Below are positions 19,786 through 29,181 of a stretch of 64,000 nt of DNA, one piece after another. Source of the DNA: Streptosporangium amethystogenes (GTDB taxonomy: Bacteria; Actinomycetota; Actinomycetes; Streptosporangiales; Streptosporangiaceae). Location: assembly GCF_000721075.1 (NCBI RefSeq), contig NZ_JOEQ01000007.1:124001-188000 (forward strand), given 5' to 3'. The notes below the pieces were generated by a model. The model made no database searches. It was not told the origin of the DNA and saw only the letters and a list, made by a program, of their open reading frames with translations. Within the stretch, counting starts at the first letter, position 1. The number at the start of each line of letters is the position of its first letter. The translations under genes were made by a program, and so were the position numbers.

Positions 19786-21837
19786 TTACAAAACGTGTCG
19801 CGAACGACGGCGGCGCTGGATCCTCCGCTGCAGCCAGAGGAGACCGAGCAGTGCTCCCACCGCTGCTCCCACCGCCGGTAGGCCCCGTACTCCTGTCAGC
19901 AGCGGGCTTGACTCGGCGACCGCCCGGACCTGGGTGTTCGGGCCGTCGAGATCCTGCGGGAGAGGCGCACCCTGCGGTGCGGGGGCCTGTGCGGCGGCGG
20001 GGAAGGGACCCGCCGGCGGCAACTGGAGCTGGAGTCCGGTCCCGGTACCGGGCATCTGGCCCGCTCCCGCCATCCCCGTGGAGCCCGGCGGCACCTGCTG
20101 CGGTACGCCCGGCACCTGCCCCATGGGCGGCGGCGGCACCTGCTGCGGCACCATCGGCGCCTGGCCACCCGGCGGCTGCGCCATGGGCACCTGCTGTCCC
20201 GCTCCCGGGAAGCCGGGACCGACCGGCCCGCCCACTTCCCGTTGTGGCGCACCGGGCTTACCCTGCCCGCCTGCCCCCGGATGGCCCGGGAGCATCGGCT
20301 GCGCGCCGAGCTGACCGGGTGGGACGAACATGCCCTGACCGGGCATCCCCTGGCCGGGCGGGAGTCCCGGCTTACCCGGCCGGCCAGGCATGTTCTGACC
20401 GGGCTGGACGAGTTGTCCGGCCGGCCACTGGACGGCCCCCGGGTAACCGGGCCCCATCGGCGCCACCATCGGGCGGCGTGCTCCGGACTTGCCGATCATC
20501 GTCTGGCCGCCTGCCGGATAACCGGGTCCCACGGGCCCGAGCATCGGTCGGCCCGTCCCCTGCCGACGCGCGCCGGACCGGCAGGCCGCCCGCCGCTTCC
20601 CGGACATCTTCCGCCCGGCCGCCCCGCGTCCCGCGTGAGACCCCATGACCGAATGGTTCCTGCCGTTCTGCCGCTGCGGGAGATGTTCCTCGGGTGTTCT
20701 CGTCGGCTGCGGTACGGCGACGGCCGGGCCATGGCCGGCCACACCGCCGCTCGTCTCCGGTGCGGCGCCCGGAACCGCGGCGTCGGCGGGAAGCCGCGTT
20801 CCCGGTCGAACCGAGCCCTCGGGAGCCACCGGGACCGCGGGAGCAGCCGAGGTCGCGAGGACCGCCGTGCTCCCGCCCATACCCGCAGCGGCACTGCCGC
20901 TCGCACCCGCACCAGCCACGACCGATCGCGGCGCCTCGGGGACCGACGACCTTTCCAGGACATCAAAAAGGAACGCCAGCGTGCGCTGCTCGACCTTCTC
21001 CGCCTCCGGCGCGTCGGGGGCGATCTTCGGAACCCAGCCCCGCTCCCCGACTGCCTGGGGAGCGTTGAGGACCAGGTCGGCGTCACTGAGCGTCTCCACG
21101 CCCGCGCGCGGATCCGCGGGCCGGGCCGGCGAGGCATCTCCCAGATAGATCCTGGAAGGGCCGGAGATTTCCGGAGCACCGGAGCCGCCGCGCGACGGCG
21201 ACGCCCCGGCGCTCCCTCCGGAGACAGGTTCAGGCAGGGCAGAGCCGGGCAGGGTCTGCCTGATCTCCCGCTGGGCGTGGGCGAGCTCCGAACTCCCGGC
21301 GGCGCCCCCGACAGCGCCCCCGACAGCGCCCCCGAGGGTGCCCCGCACCTGCCGGGTCACCACATCCGCCCCCCGGAGCGTGCCCTGCCCCTGCTGCACC
21401 GTCTCCCCACCGGGTCCGCGCATCCGGGCCATCGCGGTCAGCGTGATGTCCCGCGGACGCTCCGGCGCGGCGAGCAGCACGTCGACGAGCCCGCCGTCGG
21501 CGGGCAGGTCACCGACCGAGCAGACCGCCGTCCCCTTGGGGAGCGGTGTCACGGGCCTGGTCGCCGCCGGGCACTCGATGCCTCTGAGGGCATCGGCGGG
21601 GGTCGTCACGACCGCCAGCCGCGCGCCGGCGCCCGGCCCTCGCAGGCGGATACGGAAGCGGATCGCCTCCTCGGCGCGGCTCCACCGCGACCACGTACCG
21701 GAGGCGGCGGCCAGATCGAGGGGCGACTCGGCCGGTTCGGCCGGCTGGGCGGCGTACACCCCCGAGGCACCGCCGAGGATGAGCACCCCCGCTCCGACCG
21801 CCGACACGATCCGAGTACCACGCCACCATACGGTCAC
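19786..21837 (-). CDS. Surface-exposed collagen-like Gly/Pro-rich protein, unknown function
   Basis: GTG 21837 follows GGAGATATGCG; a GTG at 21867 is the alternative. About 683 aa. Residues about 5-30 form a signal or anchor helix. Residues about 35-320 are a folded-looking domain with two Cys, possibly a disulfide pair (RGIECPAAT, AVCSVG). A long Pro/Gly/Gln/Met-rich stretch (about 400-640) has repeated PMxxPxGPGYP and VPQQVPP units. It ends LPAVGAAVGALLGLLWL and then RRIQRRRR: a hydrophobic helix plus basic tail resembling a sortase or membrane anchor, though LPAVG lacks the Thr of LPxTG. No family recognised. Confidence 0.68.
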   Translation of the reverse strand: MTVWWRGTRIVSAVGAGVLILGGASGVYAAQPAEPAESPLDLAAASGTWSRWSRAEEAIRFRIRLRGPGAGARLAVVTTPADALRGIECPAATRPVTPLPKGTAVCSVGDLPADGGLVDVLLAAPERPRDITLTAMARMRGPGGETVQQGQGTLRGADVVTRQVRGTLGGAVGGAVGGAAGSSELAHAQREIRQTLPGSALPEPVSGGSAGASPSRGGSGAPEISGPSRIYLGDASPARPADPRAGVETLSDADLVLNAPQAVGERGWVPKIAPDAPEAEKVEQRTLAFLFDVLERSSVPEAPRSVVAGAGASGSAAAGMGGSTAVLATSAAPAVPVAPEGSVRPGTRLPADAAVPGAAPETSGGVAGHGPAVAVPQPTRTPEEHLPQRQNGRNHSVMGSHAGRGAAGRKMSGKRRAACRSGARRQGTGRPMLGPVGPGYPAGGQTMIGKSGARRPMVAPMGPGYPGAVQWPAGQLVQPGQNMPGRPGKPGLPPGQGMPGQGMFVPPGQLGAQPMLPGHPGAGGQGKPGAPQREVGGPVGPGFPGAGQQVPMAQPPGGQAPMVPQQVPPPPMGQVPGVPQQVPPGSTGMAGAGQMPGTGTGLQLQLPPAGPFPAAAQAPAPQGAPLPQDLDGPNTQVRAVAESSPLLTGVRGLPAVGAAVGALLGLLWLQRRIQRRRRSRHVL

Positions 21838-21914
21838 CGCATATCTCCGTTCCCCGGGTACGGACACGCGACATCGCCACGTCCAGTAGCAGTTATGTCA
21901 CGGTGCGGAGTCGA

Positions 21915-22391
21915 TCAATCCTTATTGAACCGACCTTGCCCGTCGTTGAGACGACCTTGTACCGCCCGCACGATTGGAAGGTCCGCGGGCAGCCACGCCA
22001 CGTCGTAGAGCTCTTCCATCTCCAGCCAGCGCAGATCCAGGTGCTCCCTGTTCTCCGGCCTGCCCTCGGCGATCATCGCGAACCAGACCCGCAGGACGTA
22101 GCCGCCGGCGAGCGCCCAGTCGCCGCCGACCCGCTCGCCCACCTCGATCAGTACGCCGAGCTCCTCCTGGCATTCCCTGACCAGCGCCGTGTGCTCGTCC
22201 TCGCCGGGATCGACCTTGCCTCCCGGCAGCTCCCAGCCACCGGCCAGCTCGGGAGGGTCGGCGCGCTGGGCGGCGAGCAGCCTGCCCTGGCCGTCGACGA
22301 TGGCGGCACCCACAACGACCTTTTCCGTGACTCCTCCGCTCCCCGAGGAGAGCGGCTTCTCGCTTCCCCGGCCGAGTTGGGCGATGGTCAA
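21915..22391 (-). CDS. Nudix hydrolase (MutT-like)
   Basis: The 158-residue protein has a complete Nudix box, GGKVDPGEDEHTALV then RECQEELGV, preceded by WELPGGK as in MutT-type nucleotide pyrophosphohydrolases. The family hydrolyses (d)NTP analogues or nucleoside-diphosphate-X compounds. The TTG at 22391 is the first start in frame; there is no better ATG or GTG near VVGAAIVDG, so the start is uncertain. It lies between the channel operon and the surface-protein genes with gaps of 97 and 77 bp and is probably independent of both. Confidence 0.85.
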   Translation of the reverse strand: MTIAQLGRGSEKPLSSGSGGVTEKVVVGAAIVDGQGRLLAAQRADPPELAGGWELPGGKVDPGEDEHTALVRECQEELGVLIEVGERVGGDWALAGGYVLRVWFAMIAEGRPENREHLDLRWLEMEELYDVAWLPADLPIVRAVQGRLNDGQGRFNKD

Positions 22392-22488
22392 GCCCTGACC
22401 GCTTCGAACACCGGAACCGTAACAGGAAGCGATTCATCCGCCGGGTAGGCCAGGCCGTCTCCTCGCCGAACATGACGCCCCGATTCTG

Positions 22489-23586
22489 TCAGCCCTGCTC
22501 CCTCAACTTGAGTTGCTCCAGGATCTGGGGGTGTTGCAGCGGTCGGGTGAATCCCACGATCCCGGTGCGTTCGCGATAGGTGGTGACCTTGATCGGCCCG
22601 CAGAGCCGGCATCTCGCCTCGACCATCTTGCCCGGCGACACCACCAGGCCCACATGCCCGGGACGGTCAGGGCCGGTGCCGGGACCCGCGTTGAAGAAGA
22701 CGAGATCACCCGCCTGCTCCTGCCCCTCGGGGACCGGCACACCGAACGGCCACTGACCGAACGTGGTCCGCGGGATGGTCAGGCCAACGCTCCGGTAGGC
22801 CATGTAGATGATCCCCGAACAGTCGTAGCCGGCGGGCCCGGTGCCGCCCCAGATGTAGGGCTTGCCACGCTGGGCCAGCGCGTACTGCAGGATCGCGGCC
22901 ACCGTACCTGTCGGCGCCGCCTCCAGCATGGGTTCGTCGCAGCTGTCGTCCGCCTCGGGCGGAGTGGTGACCTCACCGTCCTTGGCGTACTTCTCGGCGA
23001 TCTCCATGACCTGGTCGACGTACCACCAGGCACGGTTGTAGACGAACAGCGAACGCCGTACGTTCTCCGGCGCGCCGTTCCGCTTCAGCATCTTCGCCGC
23101 GCCTAGGATGGCGTCAGCCGGGTTGTACACGTCGGCCCAGCCGTCTCCGTCGCCGTCGGAGGCGTAGCCGTTGAACGTGGACGGGATCTTGATCTTGGCC
23201 TTGCCGCCCCAGGTGCTGATGAGAAACTGCATCGGCCCGGCGGCGCCCGCGTAGTTGACGCCGCTGCGCACGCCGGGGAGCGTGGAGCGGCCGTGGTCGG
23301 TCTCGCGCTTGCCGACCCCGGCGAGCACGTTCCACTGCACGCCGACCTTCTGCCCGTGCTCGCGGTAGAGCTTCAGATACTCCTCGGGGATGTCGGACGT
23401 CGCGGTCTCCGACTCGTCGCCCACCGTCTGGACGTTCTTCCCGCAGTCGGGTTGCGCCTGCCCGGTGACGGAGGGGAACGAGGGAAAACCACTGATCATC
23501 ATCATCGGCGCCATGATCAGCGTGATCAGGCAGAGTCCGGCGACTCCGAGGATCAGCGCGAGGCGGAGCTGTCTGTTCTCCCTCAT
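22489..23586 (-). CDS. Bifunctional cell-wall hydrolase: lytic transglycosylase plus NlpC/P60 (CwlT/TcpG-like)
   Basis: A 365-residue protein with one N-terminal transmembrane or signal helix (about 8-32). Residues about 65-190 are an SLT-like transglycosylase domain with catalytic Glu95 in GVGKRETDHG and the GPMQFLISTWGG motif. Residues about 225-350 are NlpC/P60 with Cys256 in GYDCSG and His311 in GHVGLV, expected to cut gamma-D-Glu-mDAP bonds. This two-domain design is that of CwlT in ICEBs1, Orf14 in Tn916 and TcpG in pCW3. Those enzymes open the wall for a conjugation channel. It is the last gene of the channel operon, 13 bp after the VirB8-like gene. Confidence 0.93.
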   Translation of the reverse strand: MRENRQLRLALILGVAGLCLITLIMAPMMMISGFPSFPSVTGQAQPDCGKNVQTVGDESETATSDIPEEYLKLYREHGQKVGVQWNVLAGVGKRETDHGRSTLPGVRSGVNYAGAAGPMQFLISTWGGKAKIKIPSTFNGYASDGDGDGWADVYNPADAILGAAKMLKRNGAPENVRRSLFVYNRAWWYVDQVMEIAEKYAKDGEVTTPPEADDSCDEPMLEAAPTGTVAAILQYALAQRGKPYIWGGTGPAGYDCSGIIYMAYRSVGLTIPRTTFGQWPFGVPVPEGQEQAGDLVFFNAGPGTGPDRPGHVGLVVSPGKMVEARCRLCGPIKVTTYRERTGIVGFTRPLQHPQILEQLKLREQG

Positions 23587-23599
23587 GAGATTCCGCCGT

Positions 23600-24268
23600 T
23601 CATCCGGCCGCGCCGGTCTCGGAAGGCTGTTCGTCTCCCTCCTGGCCGGAATCCGCCGGCTGGAGGTCGTGGACCCGCCATTCGGCGCCGACCTGGATGA
23701 GCGTGACGGCGTACTCCGCGGTCCTCTCGTTCACCCCGCTCTTGGCCGTGACGTTCTGGGTGCCGACGACCACGAACACCACCGAGGCGCTGTTGATCTG
23801 CCGGATCTCCTTCACCCGCGCCGCGCCGACCGAGACGACCTCGTCGGCCCTGTTCGCCTCGACGGTGCCCGGCGAGGTGACCGTGCGCAGCAACACCCCG
23901 GAGAACTCAGCCGTGGTGTAACCCTTCAGACGGTCGCCGTAGACCGCCGGGTCCTCGTCGTAGCTGAACGTGCCGTACTCGGCGGTGAAGCGCTGCGCGT
24001 AGTCGGCGGCGGCCGCCAGCTCCTGCTTGGTCATCGGCAGGTAGGAGTAGACGTCGAAGGGCGCGTTGCTGGCCGTCGCCTCCGGACGCGCCGGCTCCGC
24101 GACCGGCTCCCGTCCCGATGCCACGGTACGGGTGGCACCCGCGGGCTCTGGCAGGTTCTCCACCCCGCCACCGCTCTCCGGCCACATGGTCAGGTAGACG
24201 CCGACCGCTGCGAGTACCGCGACCAGCACCGCGAAGACGACTCCCCGCCGGCTGCCTCCCTCGGTCAA
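23600..24268 (-). CDS. Bitopic VirB8/TcpC-like channel protein, short paralogue
   Basis: The protein has 222 aa, with one transmembrane helix near the N-terminus (about 9-29, VVFAVLVAVLAAVGVYL), an Ala/Glu/Pro linker and a C-terminal domain (about 80-205) of alternating helices and strands. The strands VVFVVVGTQNVTA and YAVTLIQVGAEWRVHDL fit an NTF2-like fold, as in VirB8/TcpC proteins. It starts at TTG 24268, 2 bp after the VirB6-like gene; the start is uncertain but the spacing implies coupling. Sequence alone does not prove the fold. The position between virB6 and the hydrolase matches Tn916 and ICEBs1 modules. Confidence 0.7.
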   Translation of the reverse strand: MTEGGSRRGVVFAVLVAVLAAVGVYLTMWPESGGGVENLPEPAGATRTVASGREPVAEPARPEATASNAPFDVYSYLPMTKQELAAAADYAQRFTAEYGTFSYDEDPAVYGDRLKGYTTAEFSGVLLRTVTSPGTVEANRADEVVSVGAARVKEIRQINSASVVFVVVGTQNVTAKSGVNERTAEYAVTLIQVGAEWRVHDLQPADSGQEGDEQPSETGAAG

Positions 24269-24270
24269 CG

Positions 24271-26586
24271 TCAGTCCCTGTCCGGGTTGGACGGGCGGAG
24301 CCAGAACGGTGGCGGCTCACCGGCATCACCACCGCGCTCCGCTCGCCTGGTGATCCAGAGCGGTGGCGCCTCGGACGACCTGCCCCCGGCGTCCCGGTTC
24401 CGCGAACCGCCGGAGGAGCTCCGCGAGCCGCCGAAGATGCTCTCGCCCGACCTCGAACCGCCCGAGCCCTTCGAGCCCGAAGAGCCACGGGAGGAGTTGC
24501 CGTTACGCGACCCCGAGCCGGAGCCGCCTCGCGAGGAGCCGCCGAAGATGCCGCCGCCCGACCGGCCGCCGCCACCCGAGGACGGCGCGGCGGGCCTGAC
24601 CGCCGAGGGGCCGGACGATCTGCCCGCCGAGGACGCCCCGTTGCCCGAGGAGCCGCCCTGCGGCGCCCAGCCTCCCGACGAGCCGCCGAACCAGCCGCCG
24701 GAGCCACCTGCCGAGGACCCTCCGGACCGGGTGGGGGGCGCGCCGCCGCCCGTACCGGCACCGGACAGGTTGAGCGGTGGCGCCGCACCCGAGCGGGCCG
24801 CGGTGACCGGGCGGCCGGTGCCCTTGCGTCGCCCTGCCGCCTGGGAGTCGGTGTCGAGCGGCGCCGGTTGCGCGCCGACCGGGACCCGGGTGCCCGACGG
24901 GGTGGCCGGCGTGGCGCCGTCCTCACCGCGTCCCCTGCCCTGGGCGACCGTGGCGGCGGCCGCCGCGCCGACGGAGGCCCCCCCAGCCATCGCGGCCGCC
25001 TGGAGCATCGGCTCCGCCTTGCGCATGCCCCAGCGGCCCACCCTGGCCGCCGCGACCGGCGGCAGCGCGGACGCGGCCCGCTGCAGGGTCGGCGCGGTGG
25101 CCGCGTCGCCGAGCATCCGGGTGGTGAGCGTGTGCCCGTCCATCGAGGCGAACAGGTGCTGGAAGGGCCGCCGGTAGAAGAACACCGCGATCGTCAGGAT
25201 CGCCATGAACATGACCTGCATGCCCCACGGCATCGCGGTGGAGATGATCAGCGCGTAGCCGTACACGAGCACGCCCAGGACGAGGGCCAGCACCGCCTGT
25301 CTGAGCAGTGTGCCGATCAACATCTCCACCCAGCGCATGGCGATGATCCGCCCGGACCCCGGATGGACGCCGATCAGCAGGAAGACCGGCGCGAGGATCA
25401 GCAGCAGCAGGAACCCGACCTTGAGCACCAGCAGCGAGACAGCCACCAGGAAGATCAACAGCCCCGCGACCACCGCGGCCATCAAGGCGCCGATCGCGAC
25501 CCCCAGCCGGTTCGTCCAGTCCTTGCCCTGGAAAAGAGGGAAGATCGGCGTGTTCTGCAGCTTGTCGGCGACCTCTGTCTCGTATCGTGCCTGGTGGAAG
25601 CCCGCTTCGGGCGCCTGCTGGGCCTTCAGCTCGGCCGCGTCGATCGTCTGGATCTCCAGCAGTTTGGCGCCGAACACCTTGATGACGGGGGCGTCGGCGT
25701 CGGCCGTGCCGAACTGGCCCATCAGCCACGGCTTGCAGACCAGGGTGGACCAGAGCGCGTCGGAGTTCTGCTCGACTCCCGGCACGCCGCTCTGACCATA
25801 TCCACCGCCCTGGACCTGCGGGTTGGCGTCGCCCTTGGCCGGCAGGCAGGAGGTGCCGCCCGCCCCGGGCAGTCCGGAGAAGGCGGAGTTGACCACCTCG
25901 CCGGTCTTGTCGGTGACGACCTTGCCCAGCCCCGTGAGGTCGCCGGGGCGGCTGAAGAACCAGACGGCCACGGTGACCGCGAGGACCATCCAGATGACGC
26001 CCTCGGCGGTGGTGGTGGCGCGCTTGCGGATCAGCCCGTACCAGGCCAGCCAGACGGCGCCGAGGATCACCAGCGGCCGCAGGTACGGCCAGTACATGGC
26101 GTCGGCCAGGCGGACCACGATGTCGTCGACGACGTTCTTGATCGACTCCAGCGGCCCCTCGGTGGCGGCCGCCTGGTAGGTGGTGATGGTCAGCCGGTCC
26201 AGCGCCTTGGCCCACAGGAAGACCGTGTTGGCCATCGCGTTGCCCATCACCGCCGCGATGTCGTCACAGCCGAGCTGGTGGGTGTGCCAGAACTGGCCGC
26301 TCATGCCGTAGGTCGCGTAGTTGCCCTGAACCGCGGGAACCTCCGCCTGGGCCCCCGGCTGCGCGGAGTCGGGGACCGGCGGTTTGATCAGGCCGTCCAC
26401 ACCTCCCGCGACGATGTCAGGGGACAGGTCGGGCGACATGTCGCAGGGCGCGGCGGCGACGGCCGTGGACGCGTCGTCGGGGAACACCATTGGCAGCGCC
26501 AGGAACGCGGCCAGTGCCACCAGCCCGATGGCGATCCGCCTGCCCAGTCTTCCCTTGCGGGAATCCCTCTTGCGAGAGCCCTTCAT
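24271..26586 (-). CDS. VirB6/TrbL-like polytopic channel protein with Gly/Ser-rich tail
   Basis: The protein is 771 aa. A signal peptide (about 15-47, ending AVAAA) precedes an extracellular segment, then about seven transmembrane helices to residue 460, including the hydrophobic block GFLLLLILAPVFLLIG typical of VirB6/TrbL proteins. Residues about 520-771 are low-complexity Gly/Ser/Pro/Arg with FGGS repeats. The end has two similar motifs, APPLWITRR and EPPPFWLRP. It overlaps the VirB4 gene by 4 bp (26583-26586). By position and topology it corresponds to ConG (ICEBs1), Orf15 (Tn916) and TcpH (pCW3). Its role would be the inner-membrane channel. Confidence 0.82.
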   Translation of the reverse strand: MKGSRKRDSRKGRLGRRIAIGLVALAAFLALPMVFPDDASTAVAAAPCDMSPDLSPDIVAGGVDGLIKPPVPDSAQPGAQAEVPAVQGNYATYGMSGQFWHTHQLGCDDIAAVMGNAMANTVFLWAKALDRLTITTYQAAATEGPLESIKNVVDDIVVRLADAMYWPYLRPLVILGAVWLAWYGLIRKRATTTAEGVIWMVLAVTVAVWFFSRPGDLTGLGKVVTDKTGEVVNSAFSGLPGAGGTSCLPAKGDANPQVQGGGYGQSGVPGVEQNSDALWSTLVCKPWLMGQFGTADADAPVIKVFGAKLLEIQTIDAAELKAQQAPEAGFHQARYETEVADKLQNTPIFPLFQGKDWTNRLGVAIGALMAAVVAGLLIFLVAVSLLVLKVGFLLLLILAPVFLLIGVHPGSGRIIAMRWVEMLIGTLLRQAVLALVLGVLVYGYALIISTAMPWGMQVMFMAILTIAVFFYRRPFQHLFASMDGHTLTTRMLGDAATAPTLQRAASALPPVAAARVGRWGMRKAEPMLQAAAMAGGASVGAAAAATVAQGRGRGEDGATPATPSGTRVPVGAQPAPLDTDSQAAGRRKGTGRPVTAARSGAAPPLNLSGAGTGGGAPPTRSGGSSAGGSGGWFGGSSGGWAPQGGSSGNGASSAGRSSGPSAVRPAAPSSGGGGRSGGGIFGGSSRGGSGSGSRNGNSSRGSSGSKGSGGSRSGESIFGGSRSSSGGSRNRDAGGRSSEAPPLWITRRAERGGDAGEPPPFWLRPSNPDRD

Positions 26587-29075
26587 GACCGCACCTCCAG
26601 CGCCGCAGCCCCCGGCCCACCGACTCTGTCGCCCCCAGGGAGATCATGCACTTTCTCGTCGGGTTTGTCGTGGGTAGGGTTCGTATCCAGCCAGCGCAGC
26701 AGCTCATCCGAGATCAGGTCCACCCCGATACGGCCTGCACGGCCGTCCAGATCCCGGAAGACGCACTCACCGTTACCGAGCGAGCGCAGCACCGCCTTGT
26801 GCTCCTCGGACGCCTCGACGCCGAGCAGCGCCATCACGTGCTCCACCTCGACCCGTTCGGTGGAACGGAACGCGAACACCGAGGAGAGGCAGTTCGTCAC
26901 CTGCTCGCTCAGCAGGTCACCGGCGTTCTGCGAGACCAGGACCAGCGCCGTGTTGCGGGAGCGGCCCATCCTGCTGACCTCGGGCACCAGCTTGGCGCCC
27001 TCGGGAGTGGAGGTGATCGCCCATGCCTCGTCCAGAAAGATCGCCTTGGGGGTCCGCCGGTCCAGGCCGTTCATCAGACCCCGCGCGAACTGCGCGACGA
27101 GATAGAGCAGCGCCACCGACAGCCGCTGCTCGTAGGAGTAGTCGTCGCGGCCGGTGGAGGCGTCGGGCAGGGTCAGACCGCCCAGGGTGAAGACGGTGGT
27201 CCAGCCCTCGGTGTCGATCTGGTCGCCGCCCGAGGGGTCGAAGCAGAGCCTGGCCAGATGCATGTCGGACATGGAGCGGAGCACCGCGCCCAGGTTCTTG
27301 GAGGCGGCGTCGTCCGTCTGCTCCAGGAAGTCGACCACCTTGCCCAGCGACGGGTCCTCGGCGTTGGAGACCGCGGCGACCGCCTGGATCATCGCCGACT
27401 CGCGCTCCTCCGACATGCGCGGCAGCAGCAGGCGCAGGGTCTCGGTGGCCATCGTCTTCTTGGCCGCGAGATCGTCGCCGAAGGAGAACGGGTCGAGCAG
27501 GCCCGGTGCCGCGGAGCCGAGCGGGATGATCCGTGCCTTCCTGCCCCGCTTCCGCAGCAGCTGGACCAGCGAGTCGGCGTCGCCCTTGGGGTCGATGACC
27601 GCGACCGTCACCCCGCGCAGCGCCATCTGGTAGATCATCAACAGCGCCAGCGTGGTCTTCCCACCGCCGGGTTCGCCGGTGATGGCGATGGCCGTAGGCC
27701 GGTTGCGCGTCGCCGCCACCAGCGGATCGAAGTGCACGATGCTGCGCGCCCGGCCCAGGGTCTCCCCCACGTACGGCCCCATCCAGCCCGAGCCGCCCTC
27801 GTCCGTCCGGTCGCCCAGGTCGACGGTGGCGGTGGCCATGCCGCCCGCGATGGTGCGCAGCGGCTGCCGCTGCGCGTAGGCGTTGACCCTGACCCGCTCG
27901 CCCGGCAGCGTCTCGCAGAACAGCGAGAACTGGTCGCCGGTGGAGTTGACGATGTCGATGCCCATGTCGCGGTAGTGCTCCACGACCGCCTCGACCCGCT
28001 GCACGCAGATCTCCTCGGTCGGGGCCGACACGATCAGCCGATGCCAGCCGTACACGAACGGCAGGCGCTCCTTGGTGATGCCGTGCTCCAGCATCCGGGC
28101 CGCGTCGATCTGTTCGGCCAGGGCCAGCGGCGCCTCCGCCCCGGCCTCACGGATGTGGATGTCCATGTCACGGGCATGGGCGAGCTGGCGCGCCACGTCC
28201 TTGCTCGCCTTGACCGGCGGGATCAGCCGCATCCTCGAACTGATCTCCACGGGGAAGGGCAGCTGGTCGGCGAAGTGCATCCAGGGTTCGCCGTCGGGGA
28301 AGGGCATCAGGTCGGGGAAACGGGCGAAGGACATGTGCGCCACATAGGAGTCACCGTGCGGCTGTTCGATCCGGAGCAGCGCCCTGCCGTTGTGGATCTG
28401 CCCTTCGACCAAGGACTCGATCTCCCCCTGCCCCCACCGGCGCTTGGGGCTGGCCGAGGCCGGGGGGTCGCCGAGGGAGCCGGTCGTGGCGTGTTGGAAC
28501 AGCCAGGCGAGCTCGACGGAGCTGGCGTGCCTGGCGTACAGGGCGCTGGCCGACAGTGCCCTGCCCAGCCGCTCCGCCTGCTCGGACCACTTGGCGATCT
28601 CCGCCTTGGGGACGTGGTCGTCCTCGATGCCCAGGGCCTTCTCACTGCGCTGGTAGAAGCCGAAGAGCTGGGAGAGGACCCCGCTGCCCAGTTGCCTGCC
28701 GCGCGTGCCGAGCCGCACGCCGAGATAGACCTCCTTGGTCCAGAAGTCCTTGGCCCAGACGTGCCGGTACATGTCCTCCAGGTAGTCACGCCAGCCGGGG
28801 CCCTCGTCGGAGGTGGCGTTCAGCGCCATCGCCCATTCGGCGGCCGGGTAGGTGCGGTGCGCCACCCGCAGGTGCACCTCGGCGTCCGGCATCCGGATGG
28901 CGGCCAGCGCGATCGTGATGTTGGTGGCCAGTGCCTCCCGCTCCTCGGGAGTGATGAACTCGTAGCTCACGGTGGGAAGCCGGAAATAGGCCCAGACCGC
29001 CGAGTCGGTCAGCAGGATCCGGTCGTCGAAGTACCGGACGGCGAGGCGGCTGCGCGCTCGGGACGCACGACTCAC
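26583..29075 (-). CDS. VirB4-family ATPase of type IV secretion-like channel
   Basis: GTG 29075 follows GGGGGAGGGCCT; the product has 830 aa. The N-terminal 450 residues are the VirB4 helper domain (RYFDDRILLTDSAVWAYFRLP resembles TraE/ConE-type starts). Walker A is GEPGGGKTT (about 467-475) and Walker B KAIFLDEAW (about 677-685), followed by SRMGRSRNTALVLVSQN as in HerA/FtsK-like motors. It corresponds to ConE (ICEBs1), Orf16 (Tn916) and TcpF (pCW3). It would power assembly or substrate passage at the inner membrane. It sits between the TcpE-MinD fusion (106 bp away) and virB6 (4-bp overlap). Confidence 0.92.
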   Translation of the reverse strand: MSRASRARSRLAVRYFDDRILLTDSAVWAYFRLPTVSYEFITPEEREALATNITIALAAIRMPDAEVHLRVAHRTYPAAEWAMALNATSDEGPGWRDYLEDMYRHVWAKDFWTKEVYLGVRLGTRGRQLGSGVLSQLFGFYQRSEKALGIEDDHVPKAEIAKWSEQAERLGRALSASALYARHASSVELAWLFQHATTGSLGDPPASASPKRRWGQGEIESLVEGQIHNGRALLRIEQPHGDSYVAHMSFARFPDLMPFPDGEPWMHFADQLPFPVEISSRMRLIPPVKASKDVARQLAHARDMDIHIREAGAEAPLALAEQIDAARMLEHGITKERLPFVYGWHRLIVSAPTEEICVQRVEAVVEHYRDMGIDIVNSTGDQFSLFCETLPGERVRVNAYAQRQPLRTIAGGMATATVDLGDRTDEGGSGWMGPYVGETLGRARSIVHFDPLVAATRNRPTAIAITGEPGGGKTTLALLMIYQMALRGVTVAVIDPKGDADSLVQLLRKRGRKARIIPLGSAAPGLLDPFSFGDDLAAKKTMATETLRLLLPRMSEERESAMIQAVAAVSNAEDPSLGKVVDFLEQTDDAASKNLGAVLRSMSDMHLARLCFDPSGGDQIDTEGWTTVFTLGGLTLPDASTGRDDYSYEQRLSVALLYLVAQFARGLMNGLDRRTPKAIFLDEAWAITSTPEGAKLVPEVSRMGRSRNTALVLVSQNAGDLLSEQVTNCLSSVFAFRSTERVEVEHVMALLGVEASEEHKAVLRSLGNGECVFRDLDGRAGRIGVDLISDELLRWLDTNPTHDKPDEKVHDLPGGDRVGGPGAAALEVRS

Positions 29076-29181
29076 AGGCCCTCCCCCACCGGTCGTACGG
29101 CCCTGCCCGCGCGGCCTCCGGCCCACCCGCTCACCCTCACCTCGTCACGCCCGTTCACCACGTCTTCTCGCGCCCGGGGGA

